From NCBI GenBank assembly GCA_900546795.1, contig UREG01000006.1, positions 1 through 39,192 on the forward strand: a stretch of 39,192 nt of DNA. The letters are read 5' to 3'. Each line of letters opens with the position of its first letter. The stretch's first letter is position 1. This DNA is from an uncultured Veillonellaceae bacterium. GTDB taxonomy: Bacteria > Bacillota > Negativicutes > Veillonellales > Megasphaeraceae. Positions 6,814 through 15,622 of the stretch are shown piece after piece. Made by a program: the position numbers and the translations under genes. Under the pieces are notes generated by a model, which was not told the DNA's origin, made no database searches, and saw only the letters and a list, made by a program, of their open reading frames with translations.

Positions 6814-7902
6814 TTATTTCAGGCTTCGGTATATCTCTTTTATGATGCTTTCCGTAATATCAGCCGCTGTATTGTTTACGGCGTTTGTCGGCAAGGTCAG
6901 CCGAGTATAGTGTTCTATCTCTTCTTCCGTCAGCTCAACGCGCTCCGGCTGCAAATATTTCAGCAGATCCGTGAAGGCCGCTAGATCTTTCAGGTTCAGC
7001 AAATCTAATACTTTTTCTACCTTGTCCGGTTCATATTCCTGCATAAGTTCCATATAAGCCGGGAACAACACCCCATTTGCCAAGCCATGATCCAGACCTT
7101 TATAATACGTCAGCGGATATCCCATACCATGTACCAGCGTCGTACCGGTCTGGGAAATAACGATACCTGCCGTTACAGCGCCGTACATCAAATCTTCCCG
7201 CGCCGCATAATCCAGTTCTTCCCGCAGAGCTCCCAGCCGAGGCCCTAATATACGCAGACTCTCTTCCGCCCACATATCGCTTACTGCAGTAGAACGGCGA
7301 GAGAAATACCCTTCGATGGCATGCGACAGTGCATCGACTGCAGTATGAATCGTCGTCGGTGTCTTTATCCCCATCGTATAACTCGGATCCGCATAGGAAA
7401 TCGTCGGAAACGTTTCTTTTGTAGATATTCCCATTTTTGTTCCTGCCACCGGATTCGTCAAAACAGCATACTGCGTCACTTCGCTTCCAGTACCGGAAGT
7501 AGTCGTTACCGCAACAATGGGCAGCGGTTTTGTATATTGATTTGCAAATAACGCGCTGTCCTCTATATCGTTAGTGCAAAGTACGGCAATTGCTTTCGCC
7601 GCATCCATAGGCGACCCGCCGCCAATACCAACAACAAATTCCGCACCAATATCCCGGCCTAGTTGAGCCGCTTTCCGCACCGTCTGTACCGATGGATTGC
7701 TTTCTACCTCATTAAAAATATGATAGGTAATCCCCGCTTCCTTCAAAGCCGCTTCCACATCGCCCAAAGAACCGTTGATCCGCGAAGAACGGCTTCCCGT
7801 AACGATCAGCGCCCTCTTTCCTAACCGAGCCATTTCCTTCCCATATTCTTTTATACAATCTTTGCCAAAATATAATTCTACCGGCATATGATAGCCAAAC
7901 AT
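6814..7902 (-). CDS. Iron-containing alcohol dehydrogenase
   Basis: This is a group III NAD(P)-dependent, metal-dependent dehydrogenase. It has the nucleotide-binding GGGSPMDAAKA motif (about residues 94-104), TTSGTGSE, and the four metal ligands of the family: Asp190, His194, His258 (VHGMGYP) and His272 (DHGLANG). Substrates in the family are primary alcohols, diols and lactaldehyde; the sequence does not decide which. Length is about 362 residues. I chose the ATG at 7902 because AAGGGG lies 8 bases before it; a GTG three codons upstream (7911) is the alternative. It is divergent from the sirtuin gene, with about 110 bases between them, and is followed by a strong terminator, so it stands alone. 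Confidence 0.93.
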   Translation of the reverse strand: MFGYHMPVELYFGKDCIKEYGKEMARLGKRALIVTGSRSSRINGSLGDVEAALKEAGITYHIFNEVESNPSVQTVRKAAQLGRDIGAEFVVGIGGGSPMDAAKAIAVLCTNDIEDSALFANQYTKPLPIVAVTTTSGTGSEVTQYAVLTNPVAGTKMGISTKETFPTISYADPSYTMGIKTPTTIHTAVDALSHAIEGYFSRRSTAVSDMWAEESLRILGPRLGALREELDYAAREDLMYGAVTAGIVISQTGTTLVHGMGYPLTYYKGLDHGLANGVLFPAYMELMQEYEPDKVEKVLDLLNLKDLAAFTDLLKYLQPERVELTEEEIEHYTRLTLPTNAVNNTAADITESIIKEIYRSLK

Positions 7903-8011
7903 ACCTTCCACCCCTTATCCTTTTTTTATTCTATTCGCCATTTTTTCCTTCATTCCTTTTATTTTTCTATTTTCTCCTTGTATAATAAACTCAGAAAGGT
8001 CGTGATTGCTT

Positions 8012-8767
8012 ATGTATGAAAAATTTATTGAAATGGTACAGCATAGCAGCAACATCGTATTTTTTGGCGGCGCCGGTGTTTCCACCGAAAGCGGAATCCC
8101 AGACTTCCGTTCTAAAGACGGACTCTGGCACACCCAAACGAAATACCACTGTACGCCGGAAGAAGTGGTCAGCCACAGCTTTTATGTCCGGCACCCAGAG
8201 CAGTTTTATGAATTTTATTTTGAACGAATGATTTTCCAAGATGTACAACCGAATATCACCCATCAGGTTTTAGCCGAACTGGAAGCTTTAGGCAAGCTCA
8301 AAGCGGTCGTCACCCAAAATATCGACAGCCTTCATCAGCTGGCCGGAAGCAAAACGGTATATGAACTGCATGGCAGCGTCCTGCGCTACGACTGCCAGCG
8401 CTGCGGCAAACGATACGATCTTGCATATGCTGCAGATCCTGCCCACCGGAATGCCAATTCTCATATTCCGCGCTGCACTTGCGGCGGCGAACTCAAACCA
8501 GATGTCGTCCTTTTTGAAGAAGGCCTTGATCAAACCGTTATTGAAGGCGCTGTCCGCGCAATCCAGCAAGCGGATATGCTTATCGTCGGCGGTACCTCTC
8601 TGGTCGTTTATCCTGCCGCCGGACTCATTAATTATTACCGCGGCAAAAAACTGGTACTCATCAACCGCGATGAAACATCCTATGACCGGCAGGCCGATCT
8701 GGTCATTCATGAGAGCTTAGGCAAAGTGTTCCAAGCATTGAAAGACGCTGGCTATGAAGCAAATTAA
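8012..8767 (+). CDS. NAD-dependent protein deacylase (sirtuin)
   Basis: The protein removes acyl groups from lysines using NAD+, making O-acyl-ADP-ribose and nicotinamide. It has the NAD loop GGAGVSTESGIPDFR (about 19-33), TQNID (101-105), the catalytic His120 in ELHGSV, and four zinc cysteines (128, 131, 155, 157). The loop after FRSKDGLW lacks the Tyr-x-x-Arg pair of desuccinylase (SIRT5-type) sirtuins, so plain deacetylation is the better guess. Length is 251 residues. Either this ATG or the TTG at 8006 could start it; AAAGG is 12 bases from the ATG and 6 from the TTG. A TATAAT at 7981-7986 is a likely -10. Often named cobB/srtN. Confidence 0.94.
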   Translation: MYEKFIEMVQHSSNIVFFGGAGVSTESGIPDFRSKDGLWHTQTKYHCTPEEVVSHSFYVRHPEQFYEFYFERMIFQDVQPNITHQVLAELEALGKLKAVVTQNIDSLHQLAGSKTVYELHGSVLRYDCQRCGKRYDLAYAADPAHRNANSHIPRCTCGGELKPDVVLFEEGLDQTVIEGAVRAIQQADMLIVGGTSLVVYPAAGLINYYRGKKLVLINRDETSYDRQADLVIHESLGKVFQALKDAGYEAN

Positions 8768-8797
8768 AAAGAGGGAAACAGTAGTTTCCCTCTTTTT
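8766..8797. terminator. Bidirectional terminator between sirtuin and lipoprotein genes
   Basis: A 14-bp perfect inverted repeat (AAAAAGAGGGAAAC and its complement, 4-base loop) separates two convergent genes and has T-runs on both strands. Confidence 0.9.
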
Positions 8798-8805
8798 AAT
8801 TTCTA

Positions 8806-9360
8806 TTATCTCTTTTCAAACTCGATCATATTCCCATTCAAGTCAAACTCAATATCATATTTTGCCCGGTCGCTGGCGGCGCTCATTAAAAGCGTCCATC
8901 CACCGTCCCAGAACCGATATACAACCGTTTGTTCAACCTTCAATCCTTCTATTTCCTTTGCTTTTGTTTCCGCAGCCTTGTACATTTCTGCTAATTTATC
9001 CATGTGCAGCTCAGCCAGCGGAATTACATTGTCCATAATATTGCCGCTTCCGGTGATCTGAACAGGCTGCGGACCGCTCCAACTGCCATGTTTATATTCA
9101 TAGTGATCAACGTCTTCCGTTCCCGGCTTTACTATTTCCATCGTAATACAGTTTCCGCCGATATCTTTATTGTAAAAAACAGTTACGTCCTGGAACACAT
9201 AAATATCTTTTCCTTTTAATTCATCCCGACTTTTCAGCTGCTCGATGATCTTTGTCATCTCTCCCGGCTCTGTGAACATATTTTTTCCCGCTAACCCGCC
9301 GCAGCCGGCTGCAGCAATACCAATCACAAGCATACACAACAAGACAATAAACTTTCTCAT
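8806..9360 (-). CDS. Lipoprotein of unknown function
   Basis: The 184-residue protein starts MRKFIVLLCMLVIGIAAAGC, a type II signal peptide with a lipobox ending at Cys20, so it should be a lipid-anchored envelope protein. The mature part is mixed alpha/beta with no motif I know: a helix near residues 32-45, a beta-rich middle (IYVFQDVTVFYN), a helix (LAEMYKAAETKAKEIEG), then a strand-rich end (YDIEFDLNGNMIEF) that resembles the last hairpin of PepSY- or LolA-like folds. The start at 9360 is chosen because AAAGGAG lies 9 bases before it; an ATG three codons earlier touches that ribosome site. It is monocistronic and convergent with the sirtuin gene. Function unknown. Confidence 0.8.
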   Translation of the reverse strand: MRKFIVLLCMLVIGIAAAGCGGLAGKNMFTEPGEMTKIIEQLKSRDELKGKDIYVFQDVTVFYNKDIGGNCITMEIVKPGTEDVDHYEYKHGSWSGPQPVQITGSGNIMDNVIPLAELHMDKLAEMYKAAETKAKEIEGLKVEQTVVYRFWDGGWTLLMSAASDRAKYDIEFDLNGNMIEFEKR

Positions 9361-9455
9361 AGTTCTCATCTCCTTTACTTGTTTTCTTCATTTTAACACG
9401 AATACTCTTGAATTAAAAGTTTTTTTGCGTATACATAGTTAAAAATTATTTACAT

Positions 9456-9485
9456 GAAAAATAGAGCAGACAACTGTCTGCTCTA
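9456..9485 (-). terminator. Intrinsic terminator of the transporter-hydrolase-aconitase operon
   Basis: A 10-bp perfect stem, TAGAGCAGAC / GTCTGCTCTA, with a 4-base loop is followed by TTTTTC on the minus strand, a few bases after the aconitase stop. Confidence 0.85.
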
Positions 9486-9490
9486 CTTTC

Positions 9491-11416
9491 TTAATTTTGA
9501 AGCATATAATTCAAAAATCCTCCGGCCAGTACGATATCCTGCTGCCGTTTTGTCAGTTCGCATGCCGTCCGGAACGTATATCCTTTCGTCTTATTCTTTA
9601 CAGTAATTATGCCCGTCCGTATCTCTTCATGAATATGTTCCATTTCCAGCACATCGTCTGCGTCCAGCTTATCATAATCTCTTTCATCCATAAAGGTAAG
9701 CCGCAAGATGCCAAAGTTTACCAGATTTGCACCGTGTATACGTTCCACGCTTTTGGCAATGACCGCTTTTACGCCTAAAAACATCGGACAAAGCGCAGCA
9801 TGTTCTCGGGAAGATCCCTGGCCATAGCTGAGCCCAGCCACAATAATCGAAGCCAGTCCCTCCTCTTTATTTTTTCTGCACGCGGCAGCAAACCCCGGCC
9901 GTACATCACGAAATACATATTCTGAATATTTTGGAATGTTGGAGCGATATTTCAATACATCTCCGGCAGGCGTAATATCATCCGTAGTTATTTTTTCTCC
10001 CAGCTTCGCCGTCACTTTGCCTATAAGGGAATCCGGCACCGGAGTGTTTTTCGGAGGTGCTCCGATATTAGGCCCGGAAAACACCTCTGCCTTTAAATCA
10101 CAGGCTGGCTGCAGAAGCAGACTGTCGTTTACATAGTAAGTATCCGGAAGCGCAATCTCCGGATAAGCAAGGTCCAGACTGCGCGGATCCGTAATAACCC
10201 CGGTTATCGCAGAGGCTGCCGCAGTTTCAGGGCTCACTAAATATACCTGTCCGTCTTTGGTTCCGCTGCGGCCTTTGTAGTTTCTATTGTTTGTCCGAAG
10301 AGAGACCCCGGCATGCTGCGGAGACTGCCCGGACCCGCAGCAAAATCCGCAGGCACTTTCAAAAATACGGGCTCCTGCATCTAAAAAGATGTCCATTAAT
10401 CCATCTTGAATCATCATTTTCTGTACCTGCCGGCTGCCGGGCGCAATCCCAAAACTTACATCCGGGTGTACTCGTTTCCCTTTCATCATGTATGCGGCAA
10501 TCGCCAAATCACGGTAAGAGGAATTCGTACAGCTTCCCAATAAAACCTGATGCACCTTCATTCCTTCTATTTCTTTTACCGTTTTTACATTATCCGGAGA
10601 GTGAGGGCAGGCCACATTGGGAACAATCGCGCTGACGTCAAGGCTGATGGTATCCGCATACGCTGCATCAGGATCCGGCAGTATTTCTTTCCATTGTTCC
10701 AGCCGTCCCTGCGCTTTAAAAAAGGCTTTCGTTTGTTCATCGCTGGGAAAAATAGAAGTGGTAATCCCCATTTCTGCGCCCATATTCGTGATGGTTGCCC
10801 GTTCTGGAACGGGCAGCGCAGCCAAAGCGCTTCCGCCGTATTCAATAGCCGTGCCCACATTCCCTTTTGTGGTAAAGCGGCGCAGTACTTCCAGGACAAT
10901 ATCTTTTGCACTGCACCATTTTTGCAGCTTCCCCTCCAAGTTGACGCGAATGACGCGCGGTACGGTAAAAAAAGCTCTGCCGCTCGCCATAGCTCCGGCA
11001 ATTTCCAAGCCCCCAACGCCGACAGCTAGCATTCCCACGCCGCCGCAAGTCGGCGTATGACTGTCGCCGCCGAGAAGCACTTGTCCGGGAACACTGAATC
11101 GTTCTAAATGTACCTGATGGCAAATACCATTGCCCGGTTTGGAGCATGTAATGCCGAATTTACTGGTGACCGTCTGCAAATACCGATGGTCGTCTGCATT
11201 TTCAAATCCCTGCTGCAAGGTGTTGTGGTCAATATACGCTACGGAATTGGTCTTAACGAGCCCCGCTTCTAATGCTTCATACTGCATGTACGCCATCGTT
11301 CCCAACACGTCCTGCGTCAATGTCTGATCTACTTTGATTTGGATTTCTTCTCCCGCCGCGATTTTTCCATCCAGCCAATGTGTTTCTATAATTTTTTCAA
11401 TCAGATTTTTTCCCAT
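9491..11416 (-). CDS. Aconitate hydratase (single-chain, Aquifex-type)
   Basis: The enzyme interconverts citrate, cis-aconitate and isocitrate using a [4Fe-4S] cluster. Ligands are Cys296 (GSCTNSS), Cys356 and Cys359 (ACGFC). GGDSHTPTCGG in the first part and YGQGSSREHAA in the C-terminal swivel domain are family signatures. At 641 residues it matches the short aconitase group rather than the 850-900 residue AcnA or AcnB. The ATG at 11416 follows AGAGGAG. It is the last gene of an operon with a DASS transporter and a LigI-like hydrolase, and no citrate synthase or isocitrate dehydrogenase is near, so it may serve uptake and use of an external tricarboxylate rather than the normal citrate branch. 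Confidence 0.92.
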   Translation of the reverse strand: MGKNLIEKIIETHWLDGKIAAGEEIQIKVDQTLTQDVLGTMAYMQYEALEAGLVKTNSVAYIDHNTLQQGFENADDHRYLQTVTSKFGITCSKPGNGICHQVHLERFSVPGQVLLGGDSHTPTCGGVGMLAVGVGGLEIAGAMASGRAFFTVPRVIRVNLEGKLQKWCSAKDIVLEVLRRFTTKGNVGTAIEYGGSALAALPVPERATITNMGAEMGITTSIFPSDEQTKAFFKAQGRLEQWKEILPDPDAAYADTISLDVSAIVPNVACPHSPDNVKTVKEIEGMKVHQVLLGSCTNSSYRDLAIAAYMMKGKRVHPDVSFGIAPGSRQVQKMMIQDGLMDIFLDAGARIFESACGFCCGSGQSPQHAGVSLRTNNRNYKGRSGTKDGQVYLVSPETAAASAITGVITDPRSLDLAYPEIALPDTYYVNDSLLLQPACDLKAEVFSGPNIGAPPKNTPVPDSLIGKVTAKLGEKITTDDITPAGDVLKYRSNIPKYSEYVFRDVRPGFAAACRKNKEEGLASIIVAGLSYGQGSSREHAALCPMFLGVKAVIAKSVERIHGANLVNFGILRLTFMDERDYDKLDADDVLEMEHIHEEIRTGIITVKNKTKGYTFRTACELTKRQQDIVLAGGFLNYMLQN

Positions 11417-11440
11417 TTTTCTGCTCCTCTTTTCCTCATA

Positions 11441-12328
11441 TTAAAATCCGTACAAGATTTCCGGATTGGTCACCAAGATCTTATATCGGTCTTCTTCCGT
11501 CGTTCCCATGCCGGCGAGTGAAGCCAGCATAACGGCGTCGTCAGGCCATGTTTTTCGCTTTGAAAATACCGAAGGATGCGGCCAGTCTGATCCCCAAACA
11601 CACCGATCCAGGCAGGCGCGTATAAATGCAGCCCCCGTCTTTGCCGTATCGCCATAGTCCGGATATCCCTCCTGGCTATCCAAATAAAACCCCGACAGCT
11701 TTATCCAGCCCCGCCCTTCTTTCATCAAATCCGTCACGATACCAAAAGCAGGATGGCGGCTTCCTTCCGGCTGCGGCAGATGCGCCAGATGATCAAAAAC
11801 AATCGGACAGGGTAACTTTTGGAAAAATGATTTCATTGCCGCGATCCGCCCAGCGCTCATCCAAAACTGAACATGCCACCCTAATTCATGGATACGGCAG
11901 GCAATTCGTTCTATTAAAGCCAAATCATCTGATCCGCCCGTTGCGATATTAAAGCGTACGCCCCGGACACCGGCAGCATGCATAGCTTCCAATTCTTCAT
12001 CGGATACGGTGTCGTCTATCACCACTACTGCACGGGCATTGGCTCCCATTTGCGCCAGTGCATCAAGCGTACATCGGTTATCCAATCCGTAGGCAGACGG
12101 CTGAATGATCACATTTCGGGTCAGCCCTAATCGTTTTTGCAGCATGCGATAGACGTCAACGCCGGCAGGCGGCTGATTCCGCACATCTGTAGGCACGTAG
12201 GGAAAACGTACCGGATCATAAATATGATGATGACAATCGCAGGCATTGACGGGAACGGCCATGGCCGGCACCTCTCTTCCTGCCGTATAGGGCACCTGCA
12301 TAATCTGCCGTGTTGCATAAGTAATCAT
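11441..12328 (-). CDS. TIM-barrel metal-dependent hydrolase (COG3618, LigI-like lactonase)
   Basis: This is an amidohydrolase-superfamily protein (Amidohydro_2) of 295 residues. The metal site begins with DCHHHIYDP (His33-x-His35), later strands carry FDHLAHLP, and the last strand has GSDWPH with the catalytic Asp. Relatives include 2-pyrone-4,6-dicarboxylate lactonase LigI and sugar-acid lactone enzymes, which hydrolyse lactones of di- or tricarboxylic acids. It lies between a di/tricarboxylate transporter (12 bases away) and aconitase (24 bases away), so a carboxylic-acid lactone such as isocitrate lactone is a sensible substrate guess, not a fact. The ATG at 12328 follows AAGGAGGAGG. Confidence 0.82.
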   Translation of the reverse strand: MITYATRQIMQVPYTAGREVPAMAVPVNACDCHHHIYDPVRFPYVPTDVRNQPPAGVDVYRMLQKRLGLTRNVIIQPSAYGLDNRCTLDALAQMGANARAVVVIDDTVSDEELEAMHAAGVRGVRFNIATGGSDDLALIERIACRIHELGWHVQFWMSAGRIAAMKSFFQKLPCPIVFDHLAHLPQPEGSRHPAFGIVTDLMKEGRGWIKLSGFYLDSQEGYPDYGDTAKTGAAFIRACLDRCVWGSDWPHPSVFSKRKTWPDDAVMLASLAGMGTTEEDRYKILVTNPEILYGF

Positions 12329-12340
12329 GTTGCCTCCTCC

Positions 12341-13741
12341 TTACCAGAATCCAATTATTTTCCACCAAACGGCTCCGCCGCCGATCCAAATCACAAGATT
12401 CAAAAACGATACGATCAGTCCGTTTCTCCACCACCGGGCCTGAGACACAAAACCGGCTCCAAAGAAAATTGGCGTGGGCCCTGCCGCATAATGCGTTACT
12501 CCCTGCATAATAGCCGTGCAGCCAAACAGGGACATCGTCAATAGATACGGCGGAATCCCCGCTGCAGCTCCTACGGCTAAAAACGCAGCAAACATCGCAG
12601 CGATATGCGCGTTCAAACTAGCAAATAAATAATGGCTGTACGTATAGAGCAGTACGATTAACAACCACGAGATCTCCCAGGCAAAACCGGAAAGAGAAGC
12701 CCCTACTTGCTGAGAAAACCACGGAATCATACCGGTCTTATTCAAAAATCCGGCCAGACAAATCAAACCGCCCATCCAAATCATCGTATCCCACGCACTT
12801 TTTTCTTCAATTACATCTTTCCATTCCAATACATGGAAGAGAATCATCGCCGAAATAGCCGCCATACCGATCAGTGTGGCATTCAATCCCGTAATCTGCG
12901 TAGTCGCCCACAGCCCCAGCGCGCTGACAAAAATAAACGCCAGCTTTTTCTCCTCGCTTTTCATCGGCCCCATTTCCGCCAATTCTTTTTCCGCAAACGC
13001 TTTAGCTTCCGGCGTCTTTTTTATCTCTGGATTTTCCAGGTAATACAGTACGATAGGAATCAGCAGCAAAGAAATCAATGCCGGCACTGCCGCGCCCAGG
13101 AACCAACTCCCCCAGGTAATTTCTACTCCCACAGCCAGCGCCAGGGACGCCATCAAAGGATTTCCAGCCATTGCCGTCATAAACATGCCCGACACCGGCG
13201 TATCTCCATGATAAACCGCCTGCATGAAAAACGATCCAAACCGCTTTGCCGTCGCACCCGGCTCAGAACCAAACGAGCTGCTCAAGCTTCTTGTAATGGG
13301 AAAGATCACGCCGCCAAGCCGGGCTGTATTGGAAGGCGTTGCCGGCGCAACAATTAAATCGCTGCAGATCAGGACGTAAGCCAGCCCTAAACTGCTCGTT
13401 CCAAAATACCGGATTAAATAGAACGCAATCCGTTTTCCCAGCCCTGTTTTTACAAACCCTCGGGAGAACAAAAACGCCCCAACGATGAGCCATACCGTTG
13501 CCTGCGAAAACCCGCTCAGCACATCCGTTACCTTCAATACCCCGGTCAGTGCAGTAACGGTCAAGCTGATAAACGCCATCGCTCCCAGCGACAGCGGCTG
13601 TAAAATAAACCCCAAAATCGTCGCCGCAAAAATTGCAAACAAGTGCCAGGCCGTTTCATGTAAGCCTTCCGGAACCGGCATCACCCAAATCAGGGCTCCA
13701 AACGCCGCTGCAGCCAATAATTTCCAGCTTGCTTTTGACAT
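12341..13741 (-). CDS. DASS-family di/tricarboxylate transporter (CitT/SLC13-like)
   Basis: This is an inner-membrane anion carrier of the divalent anion:Na+ symporter family, about 466 residues and about twelve hydrophobic segments. The two half-site motifs are present: PSNTARLG (about residue 138) and, in the second half, SLNAHIAAMF, the version seen in CitT/TtdT-type carriers of citrate, tartrate and related acids. Those can exchange succinate for the substrate. I chose the second ATG (13741) because GGAGGT lies 8 bases before it; the first ATG (13747) is too close. It is the first gene of an operon with the LigI-like hydrolase and aconitase. A palindrome suitable for a LysR protein precedes it, and the LysR gene lies directly upstream. 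Confidence 0.88.
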   Translation of the reverse strand: MSKASWKLLAAAAFGALIWVMPVPEGLHETAWHLFAIFAATILGFILQPLSLGAMAFISLTVTALTGVLKVTDVLSGFSQATVWLIVGAFLFSRGFVKTGLGKRIAFYLIRYFGTSSLGLAYVLICSDLIVAPATPSNTARLGGVIFPITRSLSSSFGSEPGATAKRFGSFFMQAVYHGDTPVSGMFMTAMAGNPLMASLALAVGVEITWGSWFLGAAVPALISLLLIPIVLYYLENPEIKKTPEAKAFAEKELAEMGPMKSEEKKLAFIFVSALGLWATTQITGLNATLIGMAAISAMILFHVLEWKDVIEEKSAWDTMIWMGGLICLAGFLNKTGMIPWFSQQVGASLSGFAWEISWLLIVLLYTYSHYLFASLNAHIAAMFAAFLAVGAAAGIPPYLLTMSLFGCTAIMQGVTHYAAGPTPIFFGAGFVSQARWWRNGLIVSFLNLVIWIGGGAVWWKIIGFW

Positions 13742-13784
13742 ATACATCTACCTCCGTTCCTCTCATTTCTTCCTGCTTTCACTG

Positions 13785-13809
13785 TATCAAATACAATTTC
13801 AAATTGATA
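13785..13809 (-). promoter_or_regulatory. Candidate LysR operator of the transporter operon
   Basis: The core CAATTTCAAATTG (13794-13806) is a perfect palindrome about the central base. An outer pair, TATCAA (13785-13790) and TTGATA (13804-13809), is also inverted. It lies 44-68 bases before the transporter start. LysR boxes are usually AT-rich dyads with T-N11-A, which this fits; binding is inferred. Confidence 0.5.
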
Positions 13810-13847
13810 ATATCCGCTCCGTTTGCTTCGTCATAATTTTTTTGCAT

Positions 13848-13881
13848 AAAAAAGCAGGCATGCCTATTCCGACATGCCTGC
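13848..13881 (-). terminator. Intrinsic terminator of the lysR gene
   Basis: GCAGGCATG / CATGCCTGC form a 9-bp perfect stem with a 10-base loop, followed by TTTTTT on the minus strand. It separates the LysR gene from the downstream operon. Confidence 0.85.
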
Positions 13882-13908
13882 CATATTGCAGCTATCTCTT
13901 TTATGCAA

Positions 13909-14799
13909 TTAGTCGTTATACCCCAACTGAAAGGGAATTCCTTTTACAAACTCATAAAACATACGGCAAAGTTTCAAATCCGTTACCATCGGCTGATACA
14001 CCATCCAGGTATTACGATATAAAATATCGCCGGACCGATAGGTGAGCATCTGTTTTTCCAACCCTATTTTCTCCTGATCGACGACCAGCTCCGGGAAAAA
14101 TGCATATCCCAACCCTTTATCGACCATTTCTTTTGCCGTATCCACTTTATCTACCGACATACTGATCTCCGGCCGCACAAAAAAGCGCTCGCCCCACCAT
14201 TTATCTACCAGGCTTTGCACGTAAGCATCGCTTTTATAATCAATCTGCGGCATTGCCGGCAAATCCGTAATAGAAAAAGGGGTGCGATTTACAACATACA
14301 TCTTTTCCCGGAAGAGTTTCTCTCTCCGACCGGAAAATTCGTAGTCCCCGCGGATAAAGCCGAAATAAATATCGCCGCCATTTACCATCTTCATGATCTG
14401 CTGGCTCCATCCCGTCGTTACGCTGAACTGCACGTTGGGATATAATTGTTTGAAATCCCGCAAAAGCCCCGGCAGGATATATTTTGTAAATGATCCGGAA
14501 GCGCCAATACGCAGCAGCCCTGCCGGCTCTTCTTTCATATCCAGCACTTTTTGCTGCCATTCCTGCTGCTGGTGCAGTACCGTTTCCGCACATTGGCAAA
14601 GAAACACACCGGCCGGCGTAAAGTGAACGCCTTTTTTCGTTCGTACCAATATATCCGTCTGAAACCGCCGTTCGATATTTTGAATACGCCGAGAAATCGC
14701 CGGCTGTGAAATAAAGAGTTCATCGGCAGCCTTACTGATATTTTTTGTCTTTTCCAATACGCTGATGACTTTCCAATCCAATTCATCCATACATGACAT
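13909..14799 (-). CDS. LysR-family transcriptional regulator
   Basis: The protein has an N-terminal winged helix (residues about 5-65, with KAADELFISQPAISRRIQNIE as recognition region; the motif spans about 21-41) and a LysR substrate-binding domain from about 90. Length is 296 residues. It is in the same direction as, and directly upstream of, the DASS transporter operon, separated by its own terminator, so it probably senses the acid carried by that transporter. The start is uncertain: the first ATG (14799) is 3 bases after GGGAGCGG and a second ATG (14790) is 12 bases after it. The second gives the usual MDELDW start. It is divergent from the nitroreductase gene. Confidence 0.92.
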   Translation of the reverse strand: MSCMDELDWKVISVLEKTKNISKAADELFISQPAISRRIQNIERRFQTDILVRTKKGVHFTPAGVFLCQCAETVLHQQQEWQQKVLDMKEEPAGLLRIGASGSFTKYILPGLLRDFKQLYPNVQFSVTTGWSQQIMKMVNGGDIYFGFIRGDYEFSGRREKLFREKMYVVNRTPFSITDLPAMPQIDYKSDAYVQSLVDKWWGERFFVRPEISMSVDKVDTAKEMVDKGLGYAFFPELVVDQEKIGLEKQMLTYRSGDILYRNTWMVYQPMVTDLKLCRMFYEFVKGIPFQLGYND

Positions 14800-14955
14800 C
14801 CGCTCCCTTTCTCTCTTTCTTTTATTATATCCGACCTTTTACCTTTTGACGACATTTCTTCTATCCCCGTCTATTTTATTTTTCCTTTTTCTCTATTATA
14901 TTTTTAGATATCTGATATAATAAAAATATAGACTATACAGAAATGAGGTGTCTTT

Positions 14956-15549
14956 ATGGATTACATGAAGATCATTACTAAACGGCGGAGCGTATACGAG
15001 CTTTCTGCCAACCTTCCTATTTCTCACGAAGAATGCATCGCTTTAATAGAAAATATTCTTGAAGCTTCTCCGACAGCTTTTAATATGCAAAGCAGCCGTG
15101 CCATTCTTTTATTTGGCGGAGAGCACCAAAAACTCTGGGATATTACCACGTCCGTATTAAAAGAAATCGTTCCGGAAGATCGCTTTGCCCCTACGCAGGA
15201 AAAAATGACGCGCTTCTCCAAAGGAGCGGGAACGGTTCTGTTCTTTGAAGATACGGCAATCGTGGAGGAATATAAACAGAAATTCCCTTCCTATGCCGCT
15301 TCTTTCGACATGTTTGCCGCTCATGGCCTGGGCATCCTTCAAGGCAATGTATGGAATGCGCTGGCCGAACTGGGTATTGGCGCCAATCTGCAGCATTACA
15401 ATCCTATCATCAACGATAAGGTTCGGGAAGCATGGCAGGTGCCGCAGTCTTGGAATCTCGTATCGCAGCTGGTATTCGGCACAGCCATTCAGCCGGCCGG
15501 CCCGATTGAAAAGATTCCCGGCAAAGACCGCCTGCTTGTATTTAAATAA
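14956..15549 (+). CDS. Nitroreductase-family flavoprotein
   Basis: The 197-residue protein is an FMN-dependent oxidoreductase of the nitroreductase superfamily. Signatures are the N-terminal RRSVYEL (FMN phosphate), ASPTAFNMQSSR around residues 38-49, and GANLQHYNP near residue 145. It resembles the small group that includes YdgI and fatty-acid or antibiotic-responsive nitroreductases; the natural substrate is unknown. A TATAAT lies about 35 bases before the ATG, and ATGAGGTG serves as ribosome site. It is divergent from the LysR gene, and so could be a second target of it, but no shared box is clear. Confidence 0.9.
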   Translation: MDYMKIITKRRSVYELSANLPISHEECIALIENILEASPTAFNMQSSRAILLFGGEHQKLWDITTSVLKEIVPEDRFAPTQEKMTRFSKGAGTVLFFEDTAIVEEYKQKFPSYAASFDMFAAHGLGILQGNVWNALAELGIGANLQHYNPIINDKVREAWQVPQSWNLVSQLVFGTAIQPAGPIEKIPGKDRLLVFK

Positions 15550-15564
15550 ACAGCCTCAAAATTG

Positions 15565-15612
15565 TTAGAAAAAATCCCCCAGCGAAATACCGCGGTATCT
15601 TGCTGGGGGATT
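15565..15612 (-). terminator. Intrinsic terminator with a nested palindrome
   Basis: An 11-bp perfect stem (15573-15583 with 15602-15612, core CCCCCAGC) encloses a second perfect palindrome, ATACCGCGGTAT. The T-run is on the minus strand, so it ends the threonine aldolase operon; it may also slow read-through from the convergent nitroreductase gene. Confidence 0.8.
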
Positions 15613-15622
15613 GTATATATAG

